A stretch of 26,179 bases of DNA, from positions 1-26,179 of the IMG/VR virus record IMGVR_UViG_3300035665_000212, one strand, 5' to 3'. The notes beneath the pieces are model-generated. The model saw only the letters and a list, made by a program, of their open reading frames with translations, ran no database searches and was not told the DNA's origin. The stretch's first letter is position 1. Every line of letters starts with the position of its first letter. Position numbers and translations under genes: made by a program. This DNA is from a virus. Positions 21,284 to 26,179 of the stretch are shown here, one piece after another.

Positions 21284-21686
21284 CAAAGGTGCGTTTAAGA
21301 GTTAAGTATAGTTCTTTATACTTAGATAACTCCGCTACCACCTCGTTGAGTTTATTTAGTTCCTGCTCCAACGCTTCAAAGTCGGGCTTGTCAATCGTTG
21401 CCATCGGGTTTTCCTCAAGAACGCAGCAAGCTACCTTGTAGTAGTGCTGATAGTCCCCGTAAATAAGGCGGTCTTTGTGCATCCTTACGGCATAGGCCAC
21501 CGAGCTATGGTCTTTGTCTATGGCCTCACCGAGTTCGTGGAGCGTGGCGTGGTTTCGGAATGCTGAAACGAATGCTGCTCTTGCAGTAGATTCTTTATGC
21601 GCACGGCTTCCATTGTCTTGGAATCCCAGACGGGCATAGTACTGTTCTTTGCTTACTTTTAATTGGCGTATTTCAAATGGTCTCAT
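21273..21686 (-). CDS. DnaA domain IV-like DNA-binding protein
   Basis: ATG 21686 forms a TAATG junction with the preceding stop and gives 137 residues; ATG 21692 would add two. The central segment LHELGEAIDKDHSSVAYAVR (49-68) matches the DnaA C-terminal helix-turn-helix signature (the DHSxVxxAVR motif) that reads DnaA boxes. Upstream lies a basic N-terminal region, downstream a leucine-rich coiled coil (LEQELNKLNEVVAELSKYKE). There is no AAA+ domain, so it is not a full DnaA. It may bind the phage origin, compete with host DnaA, or act as a regulator. Neighbouring ATPase and sigma-like genes support a replication-control role. Confidence 0.7.
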   Translation of the reverse strand: MRPFEIRQLKVSKEQYYARLGFQDNGSRAHKESTARAAFVSAFRNHATLHELGEAIDKDHSSVAYAVRMHKDRLIYGDYQHYYKVACCVLEENPMATIDKPDFEALEQELNKLNEVVAELSKYKELYLTLKRTFDEF

Positions 21687-21913
21687 TAGCATTTGCAGCG
21701 TTTCGCTCTGCCCTCGTTGTAATTGGTTAATATCTTGGTCATTGGCATAGTGTAGTGCTTGTGGTCTGAAAGTCTCTTAAACTTCATCTCACTCGCCCAC
21801 TCCACTAAATTGTCATCCTTGTCTTGGATTATGGTGTAGTCTACTACGAGGTAGTCGCTTCCGTCAACGGAGAAACATTCGTACTTCTGAAAGGGTGAAA
21901 GGATTTGCTTCAT
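21686..21913 (-). CDS. 75-residue protein, unknown
   Basis: The gene encodes 75 residues from ATG 21913, in an ATGA overlap with the previous gene and a TAATG junction with the next. It has a beta-rich first half (YECFSVDGSDYLVVDYTIIQ) and a basic, cysteine-ending tail (GRAKRCKC). No family is recognised. The tight coupling on both sides supports it as a real gene of the replication block. Confidence 0.65.
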   Translation of the reverse strand: MKQILSPFQKYECFSVDGSDYLVVDYTIIQDKDDNLVEWASEMKFKRLSDHKHYTMPMTKILTNYNEGRAKRCKC

Positions 21914-22239
21914 AGCGAGTCCTCAATAATCCCTTGCAGGCGTTGTATCTCGTATATCATCTGCTCACTATCAACTCGCAGCTTGGCGTTAGCAAGGTAC
22001 ATCTCGTTCATCTTGCCTTCGGTGAACTGGCGGTAGTCAATAAACTGCTGCAAGAGGAGGTCTGCATAGTGGCAGCTCATAACGTGGTGCAGGATGTCAT
22101 CTTGTACCTCTCTGCCTTTTGCCTTGTCTGCTGCTTGCTGCGCCAACCACATCGCAGTACCTGCAAGCATCAACTGCTTCTCCCTTATGTAAAGGTCGTG
22201 GGAGTCATCAGAAGGGTACATCAGTCGCAGGCGTTTCAT
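21910..22239 (-). CDS. Helical protein, unknown
   Basis: The gene encodes 109 residues from ATG 22239, overlapping the ATPase gene by 32 bases. It is almost wholly helical with a coiled-coil second half (TEGKMNEMYLANAKLRVDSE, MIYEIQRLQGIIEDSL) and a histidine-containing middle, ILHHVMSCHYADLLLQQFID. The long overlap with the helicase-like gene suggests a helper of that protein, such as a loader or inhibitor, but no motif proves it. Confidence 0.6.
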   Translation of the reverse strand: MKRLRLMYPSDDSHDLYIREKQLMLAGTAMWLAQQAADKAKGREVQDDILHHVMSCHYADLLLQQFIDYRQFTEGKMNEMYLANAKLRVDSEQMIYEIQRLQGIIEDSL

Positions 22240-23140
22240 CCATTTTAATTGGCAGCAAGTTACGCCCGTTTATCACAAAACCGACATTACCCAACACGCT
22301 CTGCAAAACAAGCGGTGTCTCAAGGGGCGTGATGCGCCCACCAGACTCCATCTCTTTGACCTTTCGAACGTGAATGTGTGTGTATATCCAATCGGTTTCG
22401 TGGGCTGCAAAACGGTGAATCACAACAAAACAGTCGCTGCGGGAACTCCACTTACCCCCTCCTTCAACATCTGCCGCATTTGGGGGCATTGGCATCCCTT
22501 CGTATTGGTGTCCTTTATAGAACACCTTGCGCATCGCTTCAGTAACAGGGTGGGCGTTTACGATAGTGGTGACGTTGTTAGTGTGAGCAAACACACGCAG
22601 CGCAGAGGCTACCTCATAGTGGTATTCGTGCATCCCTGTCTTGCCAAGTTTCTTTTGGTCTGTGGATAGGGAGTTGTAGGGGTCAATCAAAGCACCTGTA
22701 TAGTTCCATTCGTTCTTGATAGAGTTCATCACCTCAAGAAGTTCAAATGCGGTGAATAGCCGATTGCCGTCAAGAAATTGGAAGTACTCGTTGATGAAGT
22801 CAAGCTTGCGGTACATCATCCCCTCATCAATTCCCTGTATGGGTTTGCAGACAAGGAACTCAATGAGCTTGCGCTTGAGGCTTGGCACTTCGTTCTCTGC
22901 GGAGTATATCAGCCACTTCTTGCCAAAGTTATACGACTGCAAGAGCATAAGATAAAGCAGCGTATGGGTCTTGCCCACGTTAGCGTGGCCGACCACTACG
23001 ACAAACTCACCATCTTTAAGGCGTAGGTATTGGTCTACCTCATAAACACCGAGCTTGCCAGTGTCGTAGTACTTGCCCTTGAGGGCGCGTTGCAGATATG
23101 GTAACGAAGACTCGTTAGAAAGAAGGTCGGGGTGTATCAT
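22208..23140 (-). CDS. RecA/DnaB-type ATPase, probable replicative helicase
   Basis: The gene encodes 310 residues from ATG 23140. The RecA core has Walker A VGHANVGKTHT (50-60), WLIYSAENEV (76-85) where the Glu is the likely catalytic base, Walker B GALIDPYNSL (149-158), and TIVNAHPVTEAMRK, a sensor-like strand. There is no N-terminal DnaB primase-binding domain, so it is a minimal hexameric helicase or a RepA-like loader. The final residues, ATDVPF, resemble the acidic tip of SSB proteins. A promoter box (23158-23165), a variant leader CACCAATC (23148-23155) and a terminator precede it, making it the first gene of a transcription unit that runs into the DnaA-like and sigma-like genes. Confidence 0.8.
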   Translation of the reverse strand: MIHPDLLSNESSLPYLQRALKGKYYDTGKLGVYEVDQYLRLKDGEFVVVVGHANVGKTHTLLYLMLLQSYNFGKKWLIYSAENEVPSLKRKLIEFLVCKPIQGIDEGMMYRKLDFINEYFQFLDGNRLFTAFELLEVMNSIKNEWNYTGALIDPYNSLSTDQKKLGKTGMHEYHYEVASALRVFAHTNNVTTIVNAHPVTEAMRKVFYKGHQYEGMPMPPNAADVEGGGKWSSRSDCFVVIHRFAAHETDWIYTHIHVRKVKEMESGGRITPLETPLVLQSVLGNVGFVINGRNLLPIKMDETPATDVPF

Positions 23141-23157
23141 TGATTCTGATTGGTGAG

Positions 23158-23165
23158 CAAATATA
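23158..23165 (-). promoter_or_regulatory. Bacteroidota-type -7 promoter box for the helicase unit
   Basis: TATATTTG on the minus strand stands 18 bases upstream of the ATPase start and 16 bases after a terminator. A clear -33 TTG at the usual distance is not present; the upstream stretch is T-rich. Confidence 0.55.
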
Positions 23166-23181
23166 ACAAAATAATTGACAT

Positions 23182-23205
23182 AAAAAAACCCCTCCGTAGA
23201 GGGGC
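23182..23205 (-). terminator. Factor-independent terminator after the SSB-like gene
   Basis: On the minus strand CCCCTC-TACG-GAGGGG is a perfect 6-bp hairpin with a tetraloop (23204-23189), followed by seven T (23188-23182). It ends the unit that starts at the promoter box 23847. Confidence 0.85.
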
Positions 23206-23233
23206 TTCACACAACGACCTAATATAAAACCAA

Positions 23234-23671
23234 TCAGAAAGGGTCGTTGCGATTTGCGAAATGCTCGGTGTGTGATGCAGGAGCAGCACTCTGCCCTGTC
23301 ATCCAAGCGTTAAAGGTCTCTGCGTTGGCAAGGATGGTGTTGACATCGTGTTGCGCAGCACAAGCGTACTCCACCGCAGACTTCAAAGCAACCTGTCGGA
23401 TGATAGAAGCGGAACGGTCATCTGTCTTACCAGCATATGAAAGAGCAGATGGTGCAGACTGGGTGTATCCACCACCGCCAAAAGCATTGGCTCGTTGGAT
23501 TTTCACCGTACCCTTTTCGTTCTTGGTGTACTCCACGTCTTCGCCTACGGCATAGGGTGGGGTCTGTGATTTGGCAAAGGCAGTTCCAAAATCCCCTGAG
23601 TCGAACCTGACTTCAAGTTTGTATAAATCCTGCCACTGTCCTGTGGGGGTGATTGAAATAATTTTAGGCAT
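23234..23671 (-). CDS. Single-stranded DNA-binding-like protein
   Basis: The gene encodes 145 residues from ATG 23671, four bases after leader copy AAAACCAATC (23676-23685). The first 60 residues look like an OB fold (MPKIISITPTGQWQDLYKLE, then FAKSQTPPYAVGEDVEYTKN, GTVKIQRANAF). The second half is helical with TDDRSASIIRQVALKSAVEY and VNTILANAETFNAWMTG. The C-terminus, FANRNDPF, resembles the acidic SSB tip that binds partner proteins. This fits a phage SSB that coats unwound DNA for the helicase encoded next, but the family is identified by pattern only. A strong terminator follows 29 bases later. Confidence 0.6.
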   Translation of the reverse strand: MPKIISITPTGQWQDLYKLEVRFDSGDFGTAFAKSQTPPYAVGEDVEYTKNEKGTVKIQRANAFGGGGYTQSAPSALSYAGKTDDRSASIIRQVALKSAVEYACAAQHDVNTILANAETFNAWMTGQSAAPASHTEHFANRNDPF

Positions 23672-23683
23672 AATAGATTGGTT

Positions 23684-23824
23684 TTAGATAAATAGAATTG
23701 ATTGCTGCTCCAATACATCAATACGAGCTTGAAGCTCTTGTATCTTGTTTTGAAGTGCTTGGATTTGTGCTTGTTGCACTTGCACCATCTCGGTGTAAAC
23801 GTCTTGTGAAAATGATAAAGTCAT
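23684..23824 (-). CDS. 46-residue coiled-coil peptide
   Basis: This short gene starts at ATG 23824, four bases after leader copy AAAACCAATC (23829-23838), and stops at TAA 23686-23684, whose bases are shared with the next leader copy. The product is a heptad-repeat coiled coil with Gln-rich surface (MVQVQQAQIQALQNKIQELQ, then ARIDVLEQQSILFI). It is the first gene behind the promoter box at 23847. The heptad pattern and the leader make it credible. It may form an oligomer or bind a host protein; no family known. Confidence 0.7.
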   Translation of the reverse strand: MTLSFSQDVYTEMVQVQQAQIQALQNKIQELQARIDVLEQQSILFI

Positions 23825-23846
23825 AACTGATTGGTTTTAAGTTATG

Positions 23847-23854
23847 CAAATATA
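23847..23854 (-). promoter_or_regulatory. Bacteroidota-type -7 promoter box for the SSB unit
   Basis: TATATTTG on the minus strand lies just after the stop of the RusA-like gene and 22 bases before the coiled-coil gene start. Upstream sequence GAATAATTAGT is shared with the promoter at 19611. A TTG stands 15 bases further upstream, somewhat close for a -33 element. Confidence 0.55.
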
Positions 23855-23861
23855 CAACTAA

Positions 23862-24218
23862 TTATTCTACAATCACTCCCTCAAAAATAATTTCTGCGGT
23901 GTCTTTAGCAATGGCCTCGCTATGTACCAGTTTAATTTGTTTCACATACTTGGGGCTATCATCACGAATAGCTCCCCACTTCTTGAATGCGTCAAGCGCA
24001 AACTTCACCGCCATAATGGAATTGTCCACATCGTACTTGTAATTCACAAGGCAGGTTATATGTACGTCTGTGATTTGTACGCAGTCCATTGCGTAAAGCT
24101 GCGCAAGGACTTCATCGCAATGTAAGTCTTTAGCCTTTTTGCGAACTGTCCAATGCCTTGATGCATAAAATGCATTTAAGCTCGGAACCTTTGTGACTAC
24201 AACCTTGTAGCTTTTCAA
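23862..24218 (-). CDS. RusA-family Holliday junction resolvase
   Basis: The gene encodes 118 residues from TTG 24218, which forms a TTGA overlap with the previous stop. The RusA pattern is clear: KVPSLNAFYASRHWTVRKKA (10-29), YKYDVDNSIMAVKFALDAFK (60-79) with Asp63, Asp65 and Asp76, and GAIRDDSPKYVKQIK with the third acidic site (Asp86/87). Three catalytic aspartates are conserved. The enzyme resolves Holliday junctions and branched replication DNA before packaging. Size is that of classic RusA. The promoter for the next unit begins directly after its stop. Confidence 0.9.
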   Translation of the reverse strand: MKSYKVVVTKVPSLNAFYASRHWTVRKKAKDLHCDEVLAQLYAMDCVQITDVHITCLVNYKYDVDNSIMAVKFALDAFKKWGAIRDDSPKYVKQIKLVHSEAIAKDTAEIIFEGVIVE

Positions 24219-24472
24219 TTATCGGGAATCAGGTAGCCGCATTGTATAGCGAAGTGCAGGTCTATCTTGGCTATCTCACCCAGTAGCTCTTGTTCTTTGT
24301 ACTTCGCCTGTTGGCGAGCTTGGTATGTGGCTTCGCAGTTAGACATCAGCGTAGCGCACTCCTCAAGGATGAAGTCTATCTTCCTGCGTTTGGCAGGGTT
24401 AGTATAGTACTGCATATCGGCCTGTTGTTGTTTGGCTTCCTTCGCTTGTTGCGCTAATGGTTTGCTGCTCAT
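24215..24472 (-). CDS. Helical protein, unknown
   Basis: ATG 24472 (MSSKPLAQQAKEAKQQQADM) gives 85 residues; a TTG at 24490 would add six. It overlaps the DUF3310-like gene by 74 bases and is joined to the resolvase gene by a TTGA overlap. The sequence is Gln/Lys/Ala-rich and helical, with NPAKRRKIDFILEECATLMS and a hydrophobic end (HFAIQCGYLIPDN). No domain is recognised. The long overlap in different frames is unusual but both frames look coding. Confidence 0.6.
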   Translation of the reverse strand: MSSKPLAQQAKEAKQQQADMQYYTNPAKRRKIDFILEECATLMSNCEATYQARQQAKYKEQELLGEIAKIDLHFAIQCGYLIPDN

Positions 24473-24710
24473 CTTGGCGTTCAAGTTCAAAATTTAGGTG
24501 TGCGATAGCCTTTCTGATGTCATCGCAGATAGGATTGTGAGGTTTCTTCCCTGCTCTCATTAGGTAGGTGAGGGCAGTTCCAAGATTGTAATTATCAGGT
24601 TGGAAGTCCATCACCACATCCTTCGCTTCTATCTTCAACGTCTTGCCGATGTAGTACTTTGGTGTCATTAGCCAAAGGTACATCATCCCAATAAATGTAG
24701 ATGTGGTCAT
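24399..24710 (-). CDS. DUF3310-like (nucleotide kinase-like) protein
   Basis: The gene encodes 103 residues from ATG 24710; an internal ATG at 24665 (MTPKYYIG) gives 88 and is a plausible true start. The core YYIGKTLKIEAKDVVMDFQP, NYNLGTALTYLMRAGKKPHN and CDDIRKAIAHLNFELER (residues 19-77) matches the DUF3310/SaV pattern of phage early proteins, with the conserved YLxRAGKK. The activity is unproven; it is often annotated as a nucleotide kinase. It is the first gene after the AT-rich spacer and a consensus-like promoter, so it opens the replication block. Confidence 0.75.
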   Translation of the reverse strand: MTTSTFIGMMYLWLMTPKYYIGKTLKIEAKDVVMDFQPDNYNLGTALTYLMRAGKKPHNPICDDIRKAIAHLNFELERQDEQQTISATSEGSQTTTGRYAVLY

Positions 24711-24730
24711 TCATTATTTAGAATCATTAC

Positions 24731-24759
24731 ATATTAGCATAAGGACTTGCGTATGTCAA
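24731..24759 (-). promoter_or_regulatory. Sigma-70-consensus-like promoter before the DUF3310-like gene
   Basis: On the minus strand TTGACA (24759-24754) is followed after exactly 17 bases by TAATAT (24736-24731), 20 bases upstream of ATG 24710. The -35 is perfect for the E. coli-type consensus, the -10 matches 4 of 6. This form differs from the TATATTTG boxes elsewhere in the window. Confidence 0.4.
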
Positions 24760-24790
24760 TTTTATTTTGTTTTTTATCAAAGTTGAATAG

Positions 24791-24863
24791 TTAACTTACT
24801 TAACTTAATTACTTAATCAACTATTAACTTGACTTTAGTTAGTAGTTAGTCAACTCTTAACTT
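24791..24863. repeat. TTAACTT repeat cluster
   Basis: Four exact copies of TTAACTT in the same orientation begin at 24791, 24800, 24824 and 24857, mixed with related ACTTAATT and AGTTAGT words. Spacing is irregular (9, 24 and 33 bases), so it is not a CRISPR array; iteron-like or operator function is possible. Confidence 0.55.
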
Positions 24864-24993
24864 TACCAAACAACTTAAAGAAAAAGAAACTAAACAAAGA
24901 AAAAGAAAGAAGTTGCGTTCTAACGCATCCAAATACCTCAAGTCATACACTTATACCATTTTAGTATCTAAGTGCAGTAGAAGCCAAATAAAC

Positions 24994-25401
24994 CTACTCT
25001 ACGAGCTTATCTATCCACTTCTTGATGAAGTACGCAACCACAAGGATAAGCCCAAGCGTAACCGCTGCTCCTTCCAAAGTCCATCCCCTCTGCTTTTTCT
25101 CCTTTGTTAGAATCTTGGTTTGTGTGACTCGGATGGTATCGGGCAAGCACGTTGCCTCAACGTACACCTTTCGGTCTATGTACTGGAGCTGAAGCCTTAC
25201 CTTGTCTTGGTAGATGGTCGTGTCCTTGTAAAGTTCCAGAGTGTCGGTCAGGTACTTTGTCTTGGTGACAATCACCGTGTCCCTTACAACTACACTCTGA
25301 AGGACGGGTTTCACAGTAGCGCAACTGCTAAGAGCCGCAAGAGTCGCAGTCAGCAGGATTGTCCACATTGCAAGTCGGTTGGGGTTTAGTTTCAAGTTCA
25401 T
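24994..25401 (-). CDS. Putative unimolecular spanin (lipoprotein with C-terminal membrane helix)
   Basis: ATG 25401 gives 135 residues; the frame is open to TTG 25416, which overlaps the endolysin stop. The N-terminus is a lipoprotein signal: MNLKLNPNRLAMW, a hydrophobic core, then the lipobox LSSC with Cys27. The middle is strand-rich (SVVVRDTVIVTKTKYLTDTL, QLQYIDRKVYVEATCLPDTI). The C-terminus has one membrane helix (AAVTLGLILVVAYFIKKWID). An outer-membrane lipid anchor plus an inner-membrane helix in one chain is the layout of u-spanins such as T1 gp11, which fuse the two membranes in the last step of lysis. The endolysin gene lies immediately upstream. An ordinary phage-encoded lipoprotein is the alternative. 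Confidence 0.65.
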   Translation of the reverse strand: MNLKLNPNRLAMWTILLTATLAALSSCATVKPVLQSVVVRDTVIVTKTKYLTDTLELYKDTTIYQDKVRLQLQYIDRKVYVEATCLPDTIRVTQTKILTKEKKQRGWTLEGAAVTLGLILVVAYFIKKWIDKLVE

Positions 25402-25412
25402 TGAGCCAGTTA

Positions 25413-25838
25413 TCAAAAGGTGAGGTATTTGGTTTTGCCATTGTGCTTTACTGCTTTTAGAATTTGTTTTCGGTTCTTGGTACTTGAGTAACTAACGTGT
25501 ACCCACGATGGCGCACTATCAGAGCCAAATTCCCAAATGAGTTGGTCAAAGTCTAAATTGTCCTTTATCCAATGAAATAAAACATCATTGCCTGCTTCGC
25601 ACTTTAGGTCGGCTGCTTGTGCTTGCGTATGCTGCGATGTCTTTGCTCCCCCTACTTTGCTATTCACCGCAGGGCTGCGGTATGCACTCGTTACTTTCAC
25701 CGCACCTAAGGCATCTCTCGTGGGTTGTAAGACGTTTTCTGCAAGCGCACGGAGGTTGGGTTCCAGATGCTTGGGTAAAGCGTTAGGAAGCCCTGTTTTT
25801 GTAGCAGTCAGTTCTGCGAGGGTGAAGTTCTTGGTCAC
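25413..25838 (-). CDS. Endolysin, peptidase M15-like
   Basis: The gene encodes 141 residues from GTG 25838. It matches the M15 D-Ala-D-Ala / L-Ala-D-Glu peptidase pattern: TSAYRSPAVNSKVGGAKTSQ leading to the first zinc ligand His70 and Asp77 (HTQAQAADLK), and SWVHVSYS with His114. Upstream is an N-terminal helical part beginning NFTLAELTATKTGLPN. It cuts peptidoglycan cross-link peptides to lyse the cell. No signal peptide or membrane segment is present, so a holin is needed. The spanin-like gene follows (ATG 12 bases after the stop). A 160-base repeat-containing spacer precedes it. Confidence 0.88.
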   Translation of the reverse strand: MTKNFTLAELTATKTGLPNALPKHLEPNLRALAENVLQPTRDALGAVKVTSAYRSPAVNSKVGGAKTSQHTQAQAADLKCEAGNDVLFHWIKDNLDFDQLIWEFGSDSAPSWVHVSYSSTKNRKQILKAVKHNGKTKYLTF

Positions 25839-25999
25839 ATTTTTAATATCAAAAGTTGGACATTTTACACATTATGCTCATTTGAGTTTACACTTTGCAG
25901 TTTTTGCATAGTGCTTAATGTGCATTTAATTGCACAATTTGTAGTCATAATGTACATTAAAACGTACATTAACAGGTAAAGTGCGCCTTAATGCACATT
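25839..25999 (-). repeat. Palindromic repeat region before the endolysin gene
   Basis: The 161-base spacer has no credible gene. It contains AATGTGCATT (25917-25926), AATGTACATT (25949-25958, perfect palindrome), AACGTACATT (25961-25970) and AATGCACATT (25990-25999, the reverse complement of the first). A hairpin GTGCA-TTTAAT-TGCAC overlaps the first. More CATT words continue to 25860. It could be an operator set for lysis or late control, or a protein-binding site. Confidence 0.6.
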
Positions 26000-26128
26000 T
26001 TAACGACCTTGACTTTTGTAAGGCTTCTTGTAGTTTTTACTCGCTTTATTGGCAGATGCACTCTTGGAGTGCTTGCCTCGCTTCTTGCTCTTACTTATTC
26101 GTTGGCTTACCGCCTGTTGCTTCGCCAT
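26000..26128 (-). CDS. 42-residue highly basic protein
   Basis: This short gene starts at ATG 26128, 38 bases inside the preceding membrane protein gene, and ends at TAA 26002-26000. The product is extremely basic (MAKQQAVSQRISKSKKRGKH ... KASKNYKKPYKSQGR), with lysine/arginine at about one third of positions, and ends in the motif YKxxYKSQGR that resembles a tiny conserved protein in Bacteroidota phages. It probably binds nucleic acid or a negatively charged capsid interior. Its stop is next to the palindromic repeat cluster. Confidence 0.7.
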   Translation of the reverse strand: MAKQQAVSQRISKSKKRGKHSKSASANKASKNYKKPYKSQGR

Positions 26129-26179
26129 CTTTAGGGTCTTTTAGAAACATAAGTGCGAACGCACCCATCATAAACGCAC
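26091..26179 (-). CDS. C-terminal end of a small membrane protein (partial)
   Basis: The frame is open from the right edge to TAA 26093-26091 and gives the last 29 residues: a hydrophobic helix end (AFMMGAFALMFLK) followed by a polar tail, DPKDGEATGGKPTNK. The rest lies outside the window. Next to an endolysin and a spanin-like gene, a holin is a possible identity, but too little is seen to call it. Confidence 0.5.
   Translation of the reverse strand, partial: AFMMGAFALMFLKDPKDGEATGGKPTNK

Larger units (their letters stand above)
17785..23838 (-). repeat. Dispersed leader motif AAAACCAATC before early genes
   Basis: On the minus strand AAAACCAATC occurs at 17785-17794, 18899-18908, 19346-19355, 19591-19600, 23676-23685 and 23829-23838, with a variant CTCACCAATC at 23148-23157. 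The bases between motif and start codon number 1 (TTG 17783), 2 (ATG 18896), 2 (ATG 19343), 16 (ATG 19574), 4 (ATG 23671) and 4 (ATG 23824); the variant is 7 bases before ATG 23140. One copy in the opposite orientation lies at 23226-23235. I found none in the structural genes. Confidence 0.75.
24711..24993 (-). other. AT-rich intergenic region, possible origin and early promoter
   Basis: This 283-base stretch has no credible gene. It holds a consensus-like promoter near 24731-24759, four exact TTAACTT repeats (24791, 24800, 24824, 24857), inverted-looking TAGTTAGTAGTTAGT (24836-24850) and a purine-rich plus-strand run (24876-24914). The AT content and clustered repeats fit an origin or a control region. 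A DnaA-domain-IV-like protein encoded about 3 kb further on could bind here. Confidence 0.5.

Noticed and set aside
23115-23306. 63-codon minus-strand frame across the SSB-helicase gap
   Set aside because: It would translate a terminator and a promoter, and it overlaps two better genes.
24595-24714. 39-codon frame from ATG 24714
   Set aside because: It overlaps the DUF3310-like gene out of frame and has no recognisable pattern; the neighbouring frame carries the domain.
24790-24870. Repeat cluster as a CRISPR array
   Set aside because: Units are 7 bases, irregularly spaced, and no spacer-repeat structure or cas gene is seen.
25865-25948. 27-codon frame in the palindromic repeat region
   Set aside because: It is short, built from the repeat units, and lacks any leader motif or coupling to neighbours.
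1-26179. tRNA, rRNA, integrase or phage repressor genes
   Set aside because: Looked for on both strands by eye; no cloverleaf with CCA-type end, no tyrosine or serine recombinase motif and no Cro/CI-like pair was found. Small or divergent ones could be missed.

Overview
The window is part of a tailed double-stranded DNA phage (or prophage) genome of the siphovirus type, most likely infecting a member of the Bacteroidota. Every gene I can support lies on the minus strand, so transcription runs from the right edge to the left edge. The case for Bacteroidota is threefold: three copies of the box TATATTTG, which fits the Bacteroidota -7 consensus TAnnTTTG, lie in front of early genes; start codons lack strong Shine-Dalgarno sites and sit behind AT-rich leaders; and many small proteins look like the conserved hypotheticals of Flavobacterium/Cellulophaga-type phages (family recognition from memory, not a search). 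No integrase, repressor, tRNA or CRISPR array is visible, so lifestyle is undecided.

Layout in the direction of transcription. (a) 26.2-25.0 kb: the end of a membrane protein, a tiny basic protein, a 160-base spacer with palindromic repeats, an M15-type endolysin and a lipoprotein with a C-terminal membrane anchor that fits a one-component spanin. (b) 25.0-17.8 kb: an AT-rich, repeat-containing spacer (possible origin), then the early/replication block: DUF3310-like protein, RusA-type resolvase, coiled-coil peptide, SSB-like protein, RecA/DnaB-type ATPase, DnaA-domain-IV-like protein, sigma-like factor, two PD-(D/E)XK nuclease candidates and many small unknown genes. (c) 17.8-13.8 kb: a translationally coupled cassette of two glycosyltransferases, a methyltransferase, an HNH nuclease, a ParB-like protein and an ABC-ATPase/GNAT fusion. 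(d) 13.8-12.3 kb: terminase small and large subunits. (e) 12.3 kb to the left edge: virion genes in the order tail assembly chaperone (with a -1 slippery site), tail terminator- and tail completion-like proteins, two tail-tip proteins, tape measure, XkdF-like protease, scaffold-like protein, major capsid protein, probable tail tube, small virion protein and portal (cut by the left edge).

The genes are packed tightly: at least eleven junctions are ATGA stop/start overlaps and three more are GTGA or TTGA. This pattern was used to choose starts and to recognise eight small genes of 34-52 codons. Four factor-independent terminators punctuate the strand, two of them directly after the capsid and the probable tail tube genes.

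The most interesting items are a decamer leader AAAACCAATC found just upstream of up to seven early genes and three times directly after a TATATTTG promoter box; a tail chaperone whose slippery T9 run leads into a -1 frame that, unusually, overlaps 77 further codons of the zero frame; the ParB / ABC-GNAT pair beside methyl- and glycosyltransferases, a candidate DNA-modification system; and a structural gene order in which the tail genes precede the capsid and portal genes.
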